Shown in pieces: positions 40,588 to 51,260 of a stretch of 64,000 nucleotides of DNA. The DNA lies in contig DASXMR010000010.1 in assembly GCA_036495525.1 (NCBI GenBank), forward strand, positions 1-64,000, given 5' to 3'. Origin of the DNA: DASXMR01 sp036495525. GTDB lineage: Bacteria > Actinomycetota > Actinomycetes > Streptosporangiales > Streptosporangiaceae. Below the pieces are notes generated by a model. That model saw nothing but the letters and a program-made list of their open reading frames with translations. It ran no database searches and was not told the DNA's origin. How positions within the stretch are numbered: the first letter of the stretch is position 1; every line of letters begins with the position of its first letter. A program made the position numbers and the translations under genes.

Positions 40588-43500
40588 ATGCGGATCAGCG
40601 CCGTTTCCAGCACGGACCTCTTTACCGGCACGGCAGCCAGGCCGCTGCAGATCGTCCGGGTCAGCCTGGTCAACGACGGGCCCGGCCTGATCAGGGACCC
40701 GGCCGCAGTAGTGCGCGTCGAGGTCACCGGCGGCGGCGTCAGCACCCCGGAGCCCGCCCGGCTGACCGGCCTGCAGCCGGGTGCCGAGGTGGTCGCCGAG
40801 ATTGGCGTGCAGGTCGCCATGCCCGCTGCGGCGGGCAGCGTCCGCCAGGTCAGCGCCGTGGCGTCCGGCCAGCAGGCATCAGCGACGGCCAGGGGGCAGC
40901 TCGTCATCGCCGAGCCCGGCTGGACGATGTGGATGGTCAGCCACTTTCACTACGACCCGGTGTGGTGGAGCACCCAGGGCCAGTTCCTGCAGACCCGGCT
41001 GCTGCTGCCAGCCGACGACGGCGCCATGCCCGAGACCAGGACCGCCTTCGAGCTGGTCGCTCTGCACCTGGACGCAGCCAGGCAGGACGCCGACTACAAG
41101 TTCGTGCTCGCCGAGCTCGACTACCTCAAGCCGCACTTCGACGCGCATCCCGAGGACCGCGACGACCTGCTCGAGCTGATCAGGTGCGGGCGGATCGAGA
41201 TCGTCGGCGGCAGCTATAACGAGCCGAACACGAACCTGACCAGCGCCGAGTCCACGATCCGCAATGCCGTGTACGGGCTCGGATACCAGCGCGACGTGCT
41301 CGGCGCCGAGCCGCGCACCGCGTGGATGCTGGACGCGTTCGGCTTCGACCCTGGCTACCCCGGCCTGATGGCCGCGGCCGGGATGCGCGAGTCGGCCTGG
41401 GCCCGGGGGCCCTTCCACCAGTGGGGGCCCGGCCGCAGCGCCGGCGACAACCGGCTGATGCAGTTCCCGTCCGAGTTCGAGTGGCTGTCGCCGGACGGCG
41501 CCGGCCTGCTGACCAGCTACATGGCCAACCACTACGGGGCCGGCTGGATCACCCAGCAGGCGGCCACCCTGCCGGCCGCCGAGCAGTCTGCCTACCAGCA
41601 GTTCACCGAGCTTGCCGCCGTCGCGCCAACGCCGAACGTGCTGCTGCCCGTCGGCGGCGATCACGTCATCCCGTCCCGCTGGGCCACCGCCATCCACCGG
41701 GACTGGAACGCCAGGTACCTGTGGCCGCGGTTCGTCACCGCCGTTCCCTCGGAGTTCTTCGCCGCGGTGCGCGAGGCAGCGGCCAGCCGCGGCAGCTGGC
41801 TAATGCCGCAGACCAGGGACATGAACCCGGTCTACACCGGCAAGGACGTGTCCTACATCGACACCAAGCAGGCGCAGCGGGCAGCTGAGACCGCGGTGCT
41901 CGACGGCGAGCGGCTCGGCACGCTGGCCTGGCTGGCCGGCGCCAGCTACCCGGCCGCCAGCCTGGACAAGGCCTGGCGGCAGCTGGTCTTCGGCGCGCAC
42001 CACGACGCGATCACCGGAACCGAGGGCGACCAGGTCTACCTGGATCTGCTGGCCGGCTGGCGGGAGGCTTACGAGCGTGGCGACCAGGCCAGGCGGGACG
42101 CGGCACGCTACCTGGCCGGCCTGGCCGACACAGCGGCGGCGGCACGGCAGGAAGCCGGCGGCTGGCGCGCCAGGGATCCGGACGCCAGCAGCGCCGGACA
42201 GGGCGCGCTGACCGCGGTTGCCGTGATCAACACACTGTCGTTCGCCCGCTCTGCCATGGCCAGCGTCACGGTCGGGCTGACCGAGCCGGGGACGCCATGG
42301 CTGGAGCTGCGGGACGAGACCGGCGCGCTGGTGCCGTTCCTGGCCGAGGGGGTACGCACGCACCCGGACGGCAGCCTGGCCGCGCTGACCGCGACCTTCC
42401 GCGCCGCCGACGTGCCCGCGCTCGGCTACCGGACCCTCCTCGCCTGGCCTGCCAGGGCGCCGCTGGCCGGCGAGACCGGCCGGCCGCCCGGTGGCTGGGC
42501 GCCGGCCCCGTCCGCGGCCGGCGACGGCGTCACGATCGAGAACGAGGCGTTCCTGGTGCAGGCCGACCCGGCCAGGGGCGGCACGCTGCGCCGGGTGCTT
42601 GACAAGCGCAGCGGTGCCGAGCTGCTGGCCGGGGACGGCAACGAGCTGCTGCTGCAGCCCGAGTATCCCGCGCATCCCCGGTGGCGGGAGGGGCCATGGC
42701 TGCTGTGCCCGGCCGGCCCCGGCGAGGGCACGGCCAGCCGGCCGGCCAGGGTGCGCGCCGAGCGCAGCCCGGCCGGGCAGCGGCTGGTCGCCGAGCTGAG
42801 CGTCGGTGACCTGCGGGTGACGCAGGAGACGCTGCTCTGGGACGGCGCCGGGCGAATCGAGTTCCGCACTCACGTGGACGGCTCGATCGGCCAGGACCGG
42901 CTGCTGCGGGTTCGCTTCCCCGCTGCGGTCCCCGGCGGGCTGCCTGTCTACCAGACCGCCGTGTCGGTCATCGGCCGGCCGTTCGGCGACACGGACACCG
43001 ACGTCGCCGAGCATTCCTACACGCTGGACAACCCGGCTCACGAGTGGTTCGGGCTCGGCTCGACGGCCCGGCTGGCGCTGACCGGCCCCGGCGGCCGCCG
43101 CGAGCACCGTGCGCTGGGCGTCGCCGAGGTCATCGCGCCGGCCGACGAGCCAGCTGGCGGGGCGGATCAGCCCGGCGGCCAGCCGGGCCCGGCCGGCCTG
43201 GCCGGCTTCGCCCCGGCTGCCGCGGTGACCAGCGCGCCGTGCCGGGCCGCGGTCGGCGCGCTGATGGCCGCGCTGGCCAGGCAGGGTGTCACGGCCACCT
43301 GCACGGTGCCGGACGGCCCGCGCTGCGGGCTGCTCGAGGTCGATTCCAACCTGCCCGACTTCCGGATCGCGCTCGGCGGGCCTGACCGCAACTCGTTCAC
43401 CGCCCGGCTGCTGAGCCAGACGCCAGCCGCGGCCGCCGAGCTGCGCCGCCAGCTCGCCGCCGGCGGCACCGCGCGGGTCTGGGTGCCGGCCGCCCGCAGC

Positions 43501-45138
43501 AGGCAGGAAGCCTTCGCGCCGGGCGCTGACCTGCGCCCGGCCGATGCCCTGCCGGTGCTCATCGTCGACGACGCGGCCGGCCTGGCCGACGCGATCCAGG
43601 CCGTGGCAGCCGACCTGGCCGACGCGGTGATCGAGGTCAGTCACGATCCGGCGGGCGGAGCTGAGCCGGCCGGCGGCGGGCAGTTCACCGAGCCCGACCT
43701 GGCCGGGCATAGCGTCGCGCTGCTGAATCGCGGCACGCCAGGCAGCCTGGTGACCCCGGCCGGGGTGCTGAACATCTCGCTGATGCGCGCGTGCAGCACC
43801 TGGCCGTGCGGTGTATGGATCGACGGCGACAAGCGGGCCACGCCCGACGGCAGCAGCTTCGCCTGGCAGCACTGGAGCCACACCTTCGAGTACGCGCTCG
43901 CCGCCGGGCCCGGTGACTGGCGCACCGCCGGCTTCCCGCTGGCCGGCCAGGACTACAACCACGACCTGCTGACGTGCCTGACCGGGATACACGACGGCCA
44001 GCTGCCAGCCGCGGCGAGCCTGGCGTCGGCGCAGCCAGCGACCGCGCTGATCTCGGCGCTGAAGCCGGCCGGTAACCCGCTGGCGCCGCTGCAGCAGCCG
44101 AGCCCGGCTGACGGCCTGACCGTCCGGCTGCGCGACGTCTCCGGCGGCGCGCAGCCGGCTCAGGCCCGGCTGCGGCTGCTGGCACCGGTGCGCACCGCCC
44201 GCCTGACCGGCATCTGCGAGGACACCGACGGCGAGCTGCTGAGCTGCCCGGGCGGGCAGGTGACGGTCAGCGTCCCCGCCGCTGGCACGGCCACCCTCAC
44301 GGCCGTTCCCGGACCGGTTCCCGCGCTTGAGCCCGCCGCCGGGCCAGCCCAGCCGCTGCCCGAGCCGGCCCAGCCGGTGTTCACCAGGTACTGGCTGCAC
44401 GGCAAGGGACCCGCGCCGGCCGGCAACCTGCCGGTCGCGGTGCACCTGTCCCCCGGCCGGGTGCCGCTGAGCCCCGGCGCGGCGGCCAGGCTGCGGCTCA
44501 CCGTGGCCTGCGGCCCCAAGTCGGCCACCGGAATCGTGCAGCTGGATGTGCCAGCCGGACTGTCGGTGCAGCCGGCCGGGCCGCTGCGCTACGACCTGCC
44601 CGGCCTCGGCCACGCGAGCTGGGAACTGACCGTGCGGCCGGCCGGCGCCCCGGCAGCCGGCCGCTACTTCGTCGCGGCGCAGATCACCGACGCGGCCGGC
44701 CAGCGGCTGGAGGACGCGGCCCTGGTCGCCGTCGGCGAGCCGGCTGACCCGGCGCTGACCATGCCTGCCGGGCAGCTCGCCCCGCAGCTGGCCGCGCCCG
44801 AGCAGGCCACGGCGGCCGAGATCGACTTGCGGCTGCTGACTCCCCGGCTCGCGCTCGCGCCAGGCTGGCACGGCCAGATCCGTGCCGTGCTGGCCAACCG
44901 CACGGCAGCCGGGCTGCGGGGCGAGGCTCAGCTGGTATCGCCGTTCGGCAGCTGGGCGCAGACCGCGCCGTGGACCACCGGATTCAGCGTGCCAGCTGGC
45001 GCCGAGACCGAGCTGGCCTTCAGCGTCGCCGGGCCGGCCGCCGCCAGGCCAGGCCAGCACTGGTGGGCGCTGATCAAGGTGATGTACTTCGGGCGCCTGG
45101 CGTATACCGAACCGGTCCGCGTATCGGTGCCCGACTGA
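40588..45138 (+). CDS. Very large GH38 alpha-mannosidase
   Basis: 1516 residues. Residues 1-110 form a beta-rich N-terminal domain. The GH38 core follows: HFHYDPVWW (His121 and Asp123, zinc ligands), MLDAFGFD (nucleophile Asp249) and the canonical HHDAITGT near 471-478. A long C-terminal part has Pro/Ala linkers and, from about 1260, a NEW3/alpha-galactosidase-like beta domain (LRLTVACGPKSATGIVQLD). Typical GH38 enzymes have about 1000 residues. There is no signal peptide, so it is cytoplasmic and probably trims imported manno-oligosaccharides. The ABC importer genes about 4.6 kb downstream are suitable partners, but this is inference. Confidence 0.93.
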   Translation: MRISAVSSTDLFTGTAARPLQIVRVSLVNDGPGLIRDPAAVVRVEVTGGGVSTPEPARLTGLQPGAEVVAEIGVQVAMPAAAGSVRQVSAVASGQQASATARGQLVIAEPGWTMWMVSHFHYDPVWWSTQGQFLQTRLLLPADDGAMPETRTAFELVALHLDAARQDADYKFVLAELDYLKPHFDAHPEDRDDLLELIRCGRIEIVGGSYNEPNTNLTSAESTIRNAVYGLGYQRDVLGAEPRTAWMLDAFGFDPGYPGLMAAAGMRESAWARGPFHQWGPGRSAGDNRLMQFPSEFEWLSPDGAGLLTSYMANHYGAGWITQQAATLPAAEQSAYQQFTELAAVAPTPNVLLPVGGDHVIPSRWATAIHRDWNARYLWPRFVTAVPSEFFAAVREAAASRGSWLMPQTRDMNPVYTGKDVSYIDTKQAQRAAETAVLDGERLGTLAWLAGASYPAASLDKAWRQLVFGAHHDAITGTEGDQVYLDLLAGWREAYERGDQARRDAARYLAGLADTAAAARQEAGGWRARDPDASSAGQGALTAVAVINTLSFARSAMASVTVGLTEPGTPWLELRDETGALVPFLAEGVRTHPDGSLAALTATFRAADVPALGYRTLLAWPARAPLAGETGRPPGGWAPAPSAAGDGVTIENEAFLVQADPARGGTLRRVLDKRSGAELLAGDGNELLLQPEYPAHPRWREGPWLLCPAGPGEGTASRPARVRAERSPAGQRLVAELSVGDLRVTQETLLWDGAGRIEFRTHVDGSIGQDRLLRVRFPAAVPGGLPVYQTAVSVIGRPFGDTDTDVAEHSYTLDNPAHEWFGLGSTARLALTGPGGRREHRALGVAEVIAPADEPAGGADQPGGQPGPAGLAGFAPAAAVTSAPCRAAVGALMAALARQGVTATCTVPDGPRCGLLEVDSNLPDFRIALGGPDRNSFTARLLSQTPAAAAELRRQLAAGGTARVWVPAARSRQEAFAPGADLRPADALPVLIVDDAAGLADAIQAVAADLADAVIEVSHDPAGGAEPAGGGQFTEPDLAGHSVALLNRGTPGSLVTPAGVLNISLMRACSTWPCGVWIDGDKRATPDGSSFAWQHWSHTFEYALAAGPGDWRTAGFPLAGQDYNHDLLTCLTGIHDGQLPAAASLASAQPATALISALKPAGNPLAPLQQPSPADGLTVRLRDVSGGAQPAQARLRLLAPVRTARLTGICEDTDGELLSCPGGQVTVSVPAAGTATLTAVPGPVPALEPAAGPAQPLPEPAQPVFTRYWLHGKGPAPAGNLPVAVHLSPGRVPLSPGAAARLRLTVACGPKSATGIVQLDVPAGLSVQPAGPLRYDLPGLGHASWELTVRPAGAPAAGRYFVAAQITDAAGQRLEDAALVAVGEPADPALTMPAGQLAPQLAAPEQATAAEIDLRLLTPRLALAPGWHGQIRAVLANRTAAGLRGEAQLVSPFGSWAQTAPWTTGFSVPAGAETELAFSVAGPAAARPGQHWWALIKVMYFGRLAYTEPVRVSVPD

Positions 45139-45278
45139 CCTTCGCCGGCCGCGTTCCTCCTGGTTTTCCAGTTCTGTCGCGGATGGTGGCGCAGCGCCGC
45201 AAACATGCCGCGGCGATCTCGCCGGTCACGCGGCTGTGATGCGACAATGTAGGCCACCGAGTCCAGACCCGAGAGCTC

Positions 45279-47759
45279 ATGACCACTGACATTGCCATCA
45301 GCCTCGGCAACCTGCCCGCGGAGCCGAACAGCTTCATCGGCCGCGAGCGCGACCTTGCCGAGCTAGCGCTGCTGGTGACTGACGTGCGTGCGCTCACCCT
45401 GTGCGGGCCAGGCGGCATCGGCAAGACCAGGCTCGGCCTGCGTCTTGGCTGGCAGCTGCGCTCGGGGTTCCCGGACGGCAGCTGGCTGATCGAGCTGGCC
45501 GACGTCACTGACGCCGAGCTGGTCGCGCGACGGGTAGCGGCGACCCTCGGCATCCGCGACGAGCCAGGCAGGTCGCTGGCCGACACGCTGGCCGACGCGC
45601 TCCGGCCACGCCGGCTGCTGCTGGTTCTCGATACCTGCGAGCACCTGATCGACGCCAGCGCCGCGCTGGTGCAGCGGCTGGTGGCCAGCTGCCCGGGGCT
45701 GCGGGTCATCGCGACCAGCCGCGAGCCGCTGCGGCTGCGCGGCGAGACAGTGTGGCGGGTGCCGCCGCTGGCCCTGCCCGGCCAGGGCGCCGCCGTGCTG
45801 CCAGATGAGCTTGCGCTGCAGGAAGCGGCCAGGCTGTTCGCCGAGCGCGCCGCCGCCGTCCGGCCGGGCTTCACGCTGAACCCCGGCAACGCGGCAGCGG
45901 TGGCGCACGTGTGCCGCACCCTCGACGGGATGCCGCTGGCCATCGAGCTGGCGGCGGCCAGGGTCAGGGCGCTGTCGGTCGAGCAGATCGCCGCCCGGCT
46001 CGACGACCGGTTCCAGCTGCTGGCCTCCGGCGACCGCACCGCGCCGCCACGCCAGCAGACTCTCCGCGCCGCCGTTGACTGGAGCTACGAGCTGCTCACC
46101 GACGCCGAGCAGACGCTGCTGCGGCGGCTGTCGGTGTTCTCCGGATGGGACCTGGACCTGGCTGAGCGAGTCTGCGCGGACGAGCGGATCCCGGCCGTGC
46201 TGGTGCTCGACCTGCTCGCGGCGCTGATCGACAAGTCGCTGGTCACCCTCGACGGCGAGCTGAACGGTGACGCGCGCTACCGGCTGCTGGACACCATCCG
46301 GCAGTACGCCCAGGCCAGCCTGACCGCCTCGGCCGAGGCGAAGTCGGCCGTGCAGCGGCACCTGGACGGCATGCTGCAGGTGGCCGAGCAGACGGTGGAG
46401 CAGGCGTTCCGCGTCGGTGACCCGCCGTGGCACGCCCGCGCAGCGATCTTCCGGCGCGCGGTCGCTGACCTGCCCAACTACCGCTCCGCGCTCGCGGCCT
46501 GCCTCGAAGCCGGCGACTTCGACGCCGGGCTGCGGCTCTGCACCGCGCTGCGCAGCCCGTGGCTGACCTGCGGCGAGGTGCCCGAGGGAGTCGCCTGGTT
46601 CGACCGGTTCCTCGGCCAGGGGCCGGACGTCGGCCAGGCCGTCCTCGCCAGGGCGCTGATGGCCCGCGGCGAGCTGGCCTTCGACCAGCAGGATTACGCA
46701 CGCGCCGCCGAGTTCGCCCGGCAGGGCATGAGCCTGTGCGACCCGGCGGCCGGAGTGCACCCGGCGCCGGCGCTGCGGGTGCTCGCGCTGGTCGAGCTGC
46801 GAGCCGGCCAGGGCGAGCAGGCGCTGGCCCTGGCCGACGCCGCGGTCGCCGCGGCGATTGCGGCTGCTGACAACTGGGAGCAGGGCATCGGGCTGATCAC
46901 CAGGGCCGCGGTGCTCGCCCGGATGGGCCGGCTTGACGACGCGCAGCGCTGCTACGAGGACGTCCTCGAGGTGCTGCGGGACAACGCCAACCTCTGGGGC
47001 ACGGCGCAGGCGCTGTCCGGCTTCGGCGGGCTGGCCAGGGCGCGCGGCGAGCACGCCGCCGCGCTGCGGCACTTCCGCGGCGCACTCGAGGTCTTCCGGC
47101 AGATCGAGGCCCGGCCGGAGATGGCCCGCAGCCTGGCCGGCATCGGCGGGTCCGCGCTGGCCCAAGGTGACATCCAGCTGGCCGCCGGCAGCTTCACCGA
47201 GGCGCTGCAGCTGAGCCTCGCCACCGGCCAGCGGCTCGCGATCGCGCGGGGCCTGGAGGCGATGGCCCTGCTTGCGCTCGCCCAGGGTGACCCGGAGCGG
47301 TCGCTGCGTCTCGGCGGCGCCGCGCAGTCGCTGCGCGAGGCCATCGGCGGCCGGACCTCGCCGGGCCCTGGGACTGCGCTGCAGCGGCTGACCGACGGCG
47401 CCAGGGAGCAGCTCGGCGCGGCCGCGGCGGCGGCCCTGCTCGAGGAGGGCCGCGCGATGGACGTCGGCGACGCGGTCATGTACGCGGTCGCCAGCCCGCC
47501 AGGCGCGCTCGCCGGGCAGCAGCCAGCCGCGGCCGTGACCAGTCAGGGCGCTGGCCGGCCGACCGCACTGACCAGCCGTGAGCTGGAGATCGCGGCGCTG
47601 ATCGCCCGCGGGCTTTCCAACCGCGGGATCGCCGACGAGCTGGTCATCAGCCCGGCAACCGCGGCCCGCCACGTCGCGAACATCTTCGCCAAGCTCGACT
47701 TCACCTCGCGCGCCCAGGTGGCCGCCTGGTACGCCGACGGCAATCAGGCCAGCCGCTAG
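45279..47759 (+). CDS. Second STAND-type LuxR regulator, paralogue of the 16.5-kb one
   Basis: 826 residues from ATG. It repeats the architecture of the upstream paralogue: FIGRERDLAEL, Walker A GPGGIGKTRLGL, LLLVLDTCEHLID, ATSREPLR, GMPLAIELAAAR, a TPR-rich middle and the C-terminal LuxR domain LTSRELEIAALIARGLSNRGIADELVISPATAARHVANIFAKL. The two proteins share long identical blocks, indicating gene duplication. It starts 140 bases after the mannosidase gene and precedes the ANL-like gene and repeated motifs. A ligand-triggered activator is expected; its targets are unknown. Confidence 0.9.
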   Translation: MTTDIAISLGNLPAEPNSFIGRERDLAELALLVTDVRALTLCGPGGIGKTRLGLRLGWQLRSGFPDGSWLIELADVTDAELVARRVAATLGIRDEPGRSLADTLADALRPRRLLLVLDTCEHLIDASAALVQRLVASCPGLRVIATSREPLRLRGETVWRVPPLALPGQGAAVLPDELALQEAARLFAERAAAVRPGFTLNPGNAAAVAHVCRTLDGMPLAIELAAARVRALSVEQIAARLDDRFQLLASGDRTAPPRQQTLRAAVDWSYELLTDAEQTLLRRLSVFSGWDLDLAERVCADERIPAVLVLDLLAALIDKSLVTLDGELNGDARYRLLDTIRQYAQASLTASAEAKSAVQRHLDGMLQVAEQTVEQAFRVGDPPWHARAAIFRRAVADLPNYRSALAACLEAGDFDAGLRLCTALRSPWLTCGEVPEGVAWFDRFLGQGPDVGQAVLARALMARGELAFDQQDYARAAEFARQGMSLCDPAAGVHPAPALRVLALVELRAGQGEQALALADAAVAAAIAAADNWEQGIGLITRAAVLARMGRLDDAQRCYEDVLEVLRDNANLWGTAQALSGFGGLARARGEHAAALRHFRGALEVFRQIEARPEMARSLAGIGGSALAQGDIQLAAGSFTEALQLSLATGQRLAIARGLEAMALLALAQGDPERSLRLGGAAQSLREAIGGRTSPGPGTALQRLTDGAREQLGAAAAAALLEEGRAMDVGDAVMYAVASPPGALAGQQPAAAVTSQGAGRPTALTSRELEIAALIARGLSNRGIADELVISPATAARHVANIFAKLDFTSRAQVAAWYADGNQASR

Positions 47760-48101
47760 CGCCTGCTGCGTAGCCGGCGGCCGCCTGCTGCATATCCGGC
47801 TGGATCCGCATGCACAGCCGTGCCCAGCATGTTGCATAGCCCGGCGGCTGGGCCGGGGCGGTCTACATAGGCGAGACGGACTTCTGCATATCGCAAATGG
47901 TTAGTTCGGCGCATGTGCCGCCGTGCACCGGCGGCCTAGCTTTTGCTGTAGGACGCGTAAGTGTCCAGCTCCGCCGCATCCGGGCGCCAGGAGGGGGATG
48001 ACCGGCCGCGGCGGGGCGCGAAGGGGGGCAGGCCCGGGCTGCTGCACAGCCCGGGCCCTGCACCTTGGCAACGAGGGCCAGCCAGGGAGGGATCACCGCA
48101 C
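47760..48101. other. 342-bp intergenic region with degenerate direct repeats
   Basis: Copies of a CTGC(A/G)TA-centred motif occur at about 47764, 47785, 47831 and 47884, e.g. CTGCTGCGTAGCCGGCGG, CTGCTGCATATCCGGCTG and TGTTGCATAGCCCGGCGG. Spacing is irregular. They could be sites for the LuxR regulator encoded immediately upstream, acting on the ANL-like gene. No gene is evident. A GGGAGGG ribosome site lies at 48085-48091. Confidence 0.45.
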
Positions 48102-48929
48102 ATGCTGCCAGCCGAGATCAGTACCGGCGAGCTGACCGTCACGCAGCGGCTGCTCAGCATCGCGGCAGCGCGCGGCGGGTGCCGGGCGCTCATCGGCGAC
48201 CAGGGCGGCGGCTGCTACAGCTACGCCGACCTGGCAGCGACGGTCCGGGCGGCGGCCGCCGGGCTTGCCTGGCGCGGCCTGCAGCCTGCCGACGTGGTCG
48301 GCGTCTACGTGCCGGACGCGATCAGCTACACGCTGGCGACGCATGCGATCCGGGCGGCCGGCGGCGTTCCCTCGCCGGTCTCCGCCGGGCTCGCGGTGCC
48401 CGAGATCGCCGGTCAGCTCGCCGAGTGCGGCGCCCGGATGCTGCTGACCGCGCCGCCGCTGGCTGTGTCAGCGCTGGCCGCGGCTGACCGGTCCTGGGTC
48501 AGGCAGGTCATCTCGTTCGGCGAGGCGGCCGGCACCACGCCGTTCGCCGCGCTGCTTGGCATGGGATCCCTGCGCCCGGCTATCACCCGGCCGCACGACC
48601 TGGCGCTGATTCCGTTCATCCGGCGGCCAGACGGCATGCTCGGCCCGGTAGCGGTGACCAACAGGGAGCTATCCGACGAGCTGGGCCGGCTGGCCGAGGA
48701 CACCGGCCTCACCGACCAGGACGTCGTGATCGCCGCGCCGCCCGCCGGCGACGGCCGTGCCTACAGCACGCTGCTGGACAGCGCGCTCGGCTGCGGTGCC
48801 ACCGTGGTCGCCGCGCGCGGCTGCGAGCTGACCGGGGCGGCGATCACCTACCACGGCACGGCGGCCATCGTGCCGTTCGGCATCGACGTGCCGCTGCCTG
48901 AGTCGCTGCGGGTCTTCTCCGTCGCCTGA
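48102..48929 (+). CDS. Truncated ANL-superfamily protein (acyl-CoA synthetase-like, non-catalytic)
   Basis: 275 residues; ATG after GGGAGGG. The first half aligns in pattern with 4-coumarate:CoA ligase-type proteins: YSYADLAATVRAAAAGLAWRGLQPADVVGVYVPDAISY, THAIRAAGGVPSPVSAGLAVPEIAGQLAECGARMLLT. Where the P-loop (TSG-T-G-PKG) should be, the sequence is IPFIRRPDGMLGPVAVTNREL, so ATP binding is lost. The protein ends soon after, lacking the whole C-terminal half of about 250 residues. There is no frameshift and the ribosome site is good, so it looks like an evolved pseudo-enzyme rather than fresh decay. Role unknown. Confidence 0.75.
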   Translation: MLPAEISTGELTVTQRLLSIAAARGGCRALIGDQGGGCYSYADLAATVRAAAAGLAWRGLQPADVVGVYVPDAISYTLATHAIRAAGGVPSPVSAGLAVPEIAGQLAECGARMLLTAPPLAVSALAAADRSWVRQVISFGEAAGTTPFAALLGMGSLRPAITRPHDLALIPFIRRPDGMLGPVAVTNRELSDELGRLAEDTGLTDQDVVIAAPPAGDGRAYSTLLDSALGCGATVVAARGCELTGAAITYHGTAAIVPFGIDVPLPESLRVFSVA

Positions 48930-48974
48930 GCTGTCAGCCAGCAGAAGCCTGGAGGCCGGCCGGCCCTCGCCGGC

Positions 48975-49415
48975 TCAGAGCTCGGGCGGCCGGTTCTCGT
49001 ACGGGGTGCTCAGCACGATCGTGGTGTGCGTCGACACGCCTGCCGCCGACCGGATCTCGACCAGCAGGTCCTCGAGCGCGGCCGGCGAGGCGACCCGGAC
49101 CTTGAGGATGTAGCTCTCCTCCCCCGCCACGCTGTGACACGCCTCGATCGCGCCCAGGCGAGCCAGCCGCTGCGGCGCGTCGTCCGGGGCGGCCAGGTCG
49201 AACGGCTTGATCCTGATGAACGCGGTGAGCGGCAGGCCGGCGTCGTCGAGGTTGACCACGGCCGCGTAGCCGCGGATCACGCCCTGCTGCTCGAGCCGGC
49301 GCACGCGCTGCTGCACCGCCGACACCGACAGGCCAGTCTGCCTGGCCAGCTCGGTGAAGCTCATCCGGCCATCGTGTGCCAGCAGCCCGACGATCCTGCG
49401 GTTGGTCTCCTCCAC
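48975..49415 (-). CDS. Lrp/AsnC family transcription regulator
   Basis: 146 residues from GTG (VEETNRRIVGLL). The helix-turn-helix is MSFTELARQTGLSVSAVQQRVRRLEQQGVI, followed by YAAVVNLDDAGLPLTAFIRIK, the start of the RAM ligand domain, ending with HTTIVLSTPYENRP. Lrp/AsnC proteins bind an amino acid in the RAM domain and act as octamers. The gene is divergent from the sugar-type ABC transporter and convergent with the ANL-like gene. An amino-acid ligand such as lysine is imaginable, given the aminomutase locus about 12 kb away, but is not shown. Confidence 0.92.
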   Translation of the reverse strand: MEETNRRIVGLLAHDGRMSFTELARQTGLSVSAVQQRVRRLEQQGVIRGYAAVVNLDDAGLPLTAFIRIKPFDLAAPDDAPQRLARLGAIEACHSVAGEESYILKVRVASPAALEDLLVEIRSAAGVSTHTTIVLSTPYENRPPEL

Positions 49416-49750
49416 CCGGTCACGGTATCGCCGCCAGCCAGGCGATAGCGGAACCAGCGGTCCGGCACGGAACGTCAAAATGGCTTGAAGGCAACCTGGC
49501 GGCTGGCCGGCCTGTCCTGGCAGCTGCACTCGCCGTGGCCGGCTGCGGCCGGGGCGCGGCACTGCCGCTGGCGGTTACCCGGCTGTGTCCGGCCGCCTGC
49601 ATTGGTAACGAAACGGTATCGGGCAGCACGCTGCCGTAACAAGCACGGCAGGTCAGGCTGTCGTGAGCCTTTGCCCGGTTACGCTCCGGCATAGGTCGAA
49701 AGAGGCAGGGTAGCCCAAGCGGGTAGTTCGACGGCGAAGCGGAGCTGCAG
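49416..49750. promoter_or_regulatory. 335-bp divergent control region (Lrp gene and ABC ATPase gene)
   Basis: An AT-richer core at 49601-49625 contains GAAACGGTATC (49610-49620), an imperfect LacI-type dyad with four of five arm positions matched. No gene is evident. The ABC ATPase has GCGGAG before its ATG. Both genes' promoters must lie here. Confidence 0.4.
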
Positions 49751-50962
<1,212 letters not shown>

Positions 50963-51226
50963 CGACGATTCCGTGTCAGCCGGCCTTGCCCGCTCACCGC
51001 AGAGCGCGCCCGGCCGGTGCCGCTCGCGGCGGTTGAGCCCTACTTCAGCACGCTTCTGAGCTGGGCCAGCGGCCTTTCTGCGACGCACTGTAATGGTGGC
51101 TGCACAGGCAGATTGACCAAACTGTGATGGCTGTGGCCGCCGTTCCCGGGCATGCCAGGCCGCTCGCCGGGCATAGTGGTGGGGTGTATGCCAGGTTATG
51201 GAGCGATCCGACGAGACGGTCGTAAT

Positions 51227-51234
51227 TTGATCAA
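51227..51234. promoter_or_regulatory. TTGATCAA palindrome just upstream of the binding-protein gene
   Basis: A perfect 8-bp palindrome in an AT-rich spot (AATTTGATCAACG) 27 bases before the ATG. The whole 298-bp gap before it contains no gene. It could be part of an operator controlling the transporter; evidence is weak. Confidence 0.25.
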
Positions 51235-51260
51235 CGCGACCGGGAACGGACGGTGACATT

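Noticed and set aside
41800..45060. 1086-codon open frame antisense to the alpha-mannosidase
   Set aside because: The composition (Gly, Arg, Gln, Ala) and lack of any domain mark it as a shadow; the sense frame has GH38 motifs.
45363..47837. 824-codon open frame antisense to the second LuxR regulator
   Set aside because: It is a shadow of a motif-rich sense gene, and a similar antisense frame exists in the first regulator.
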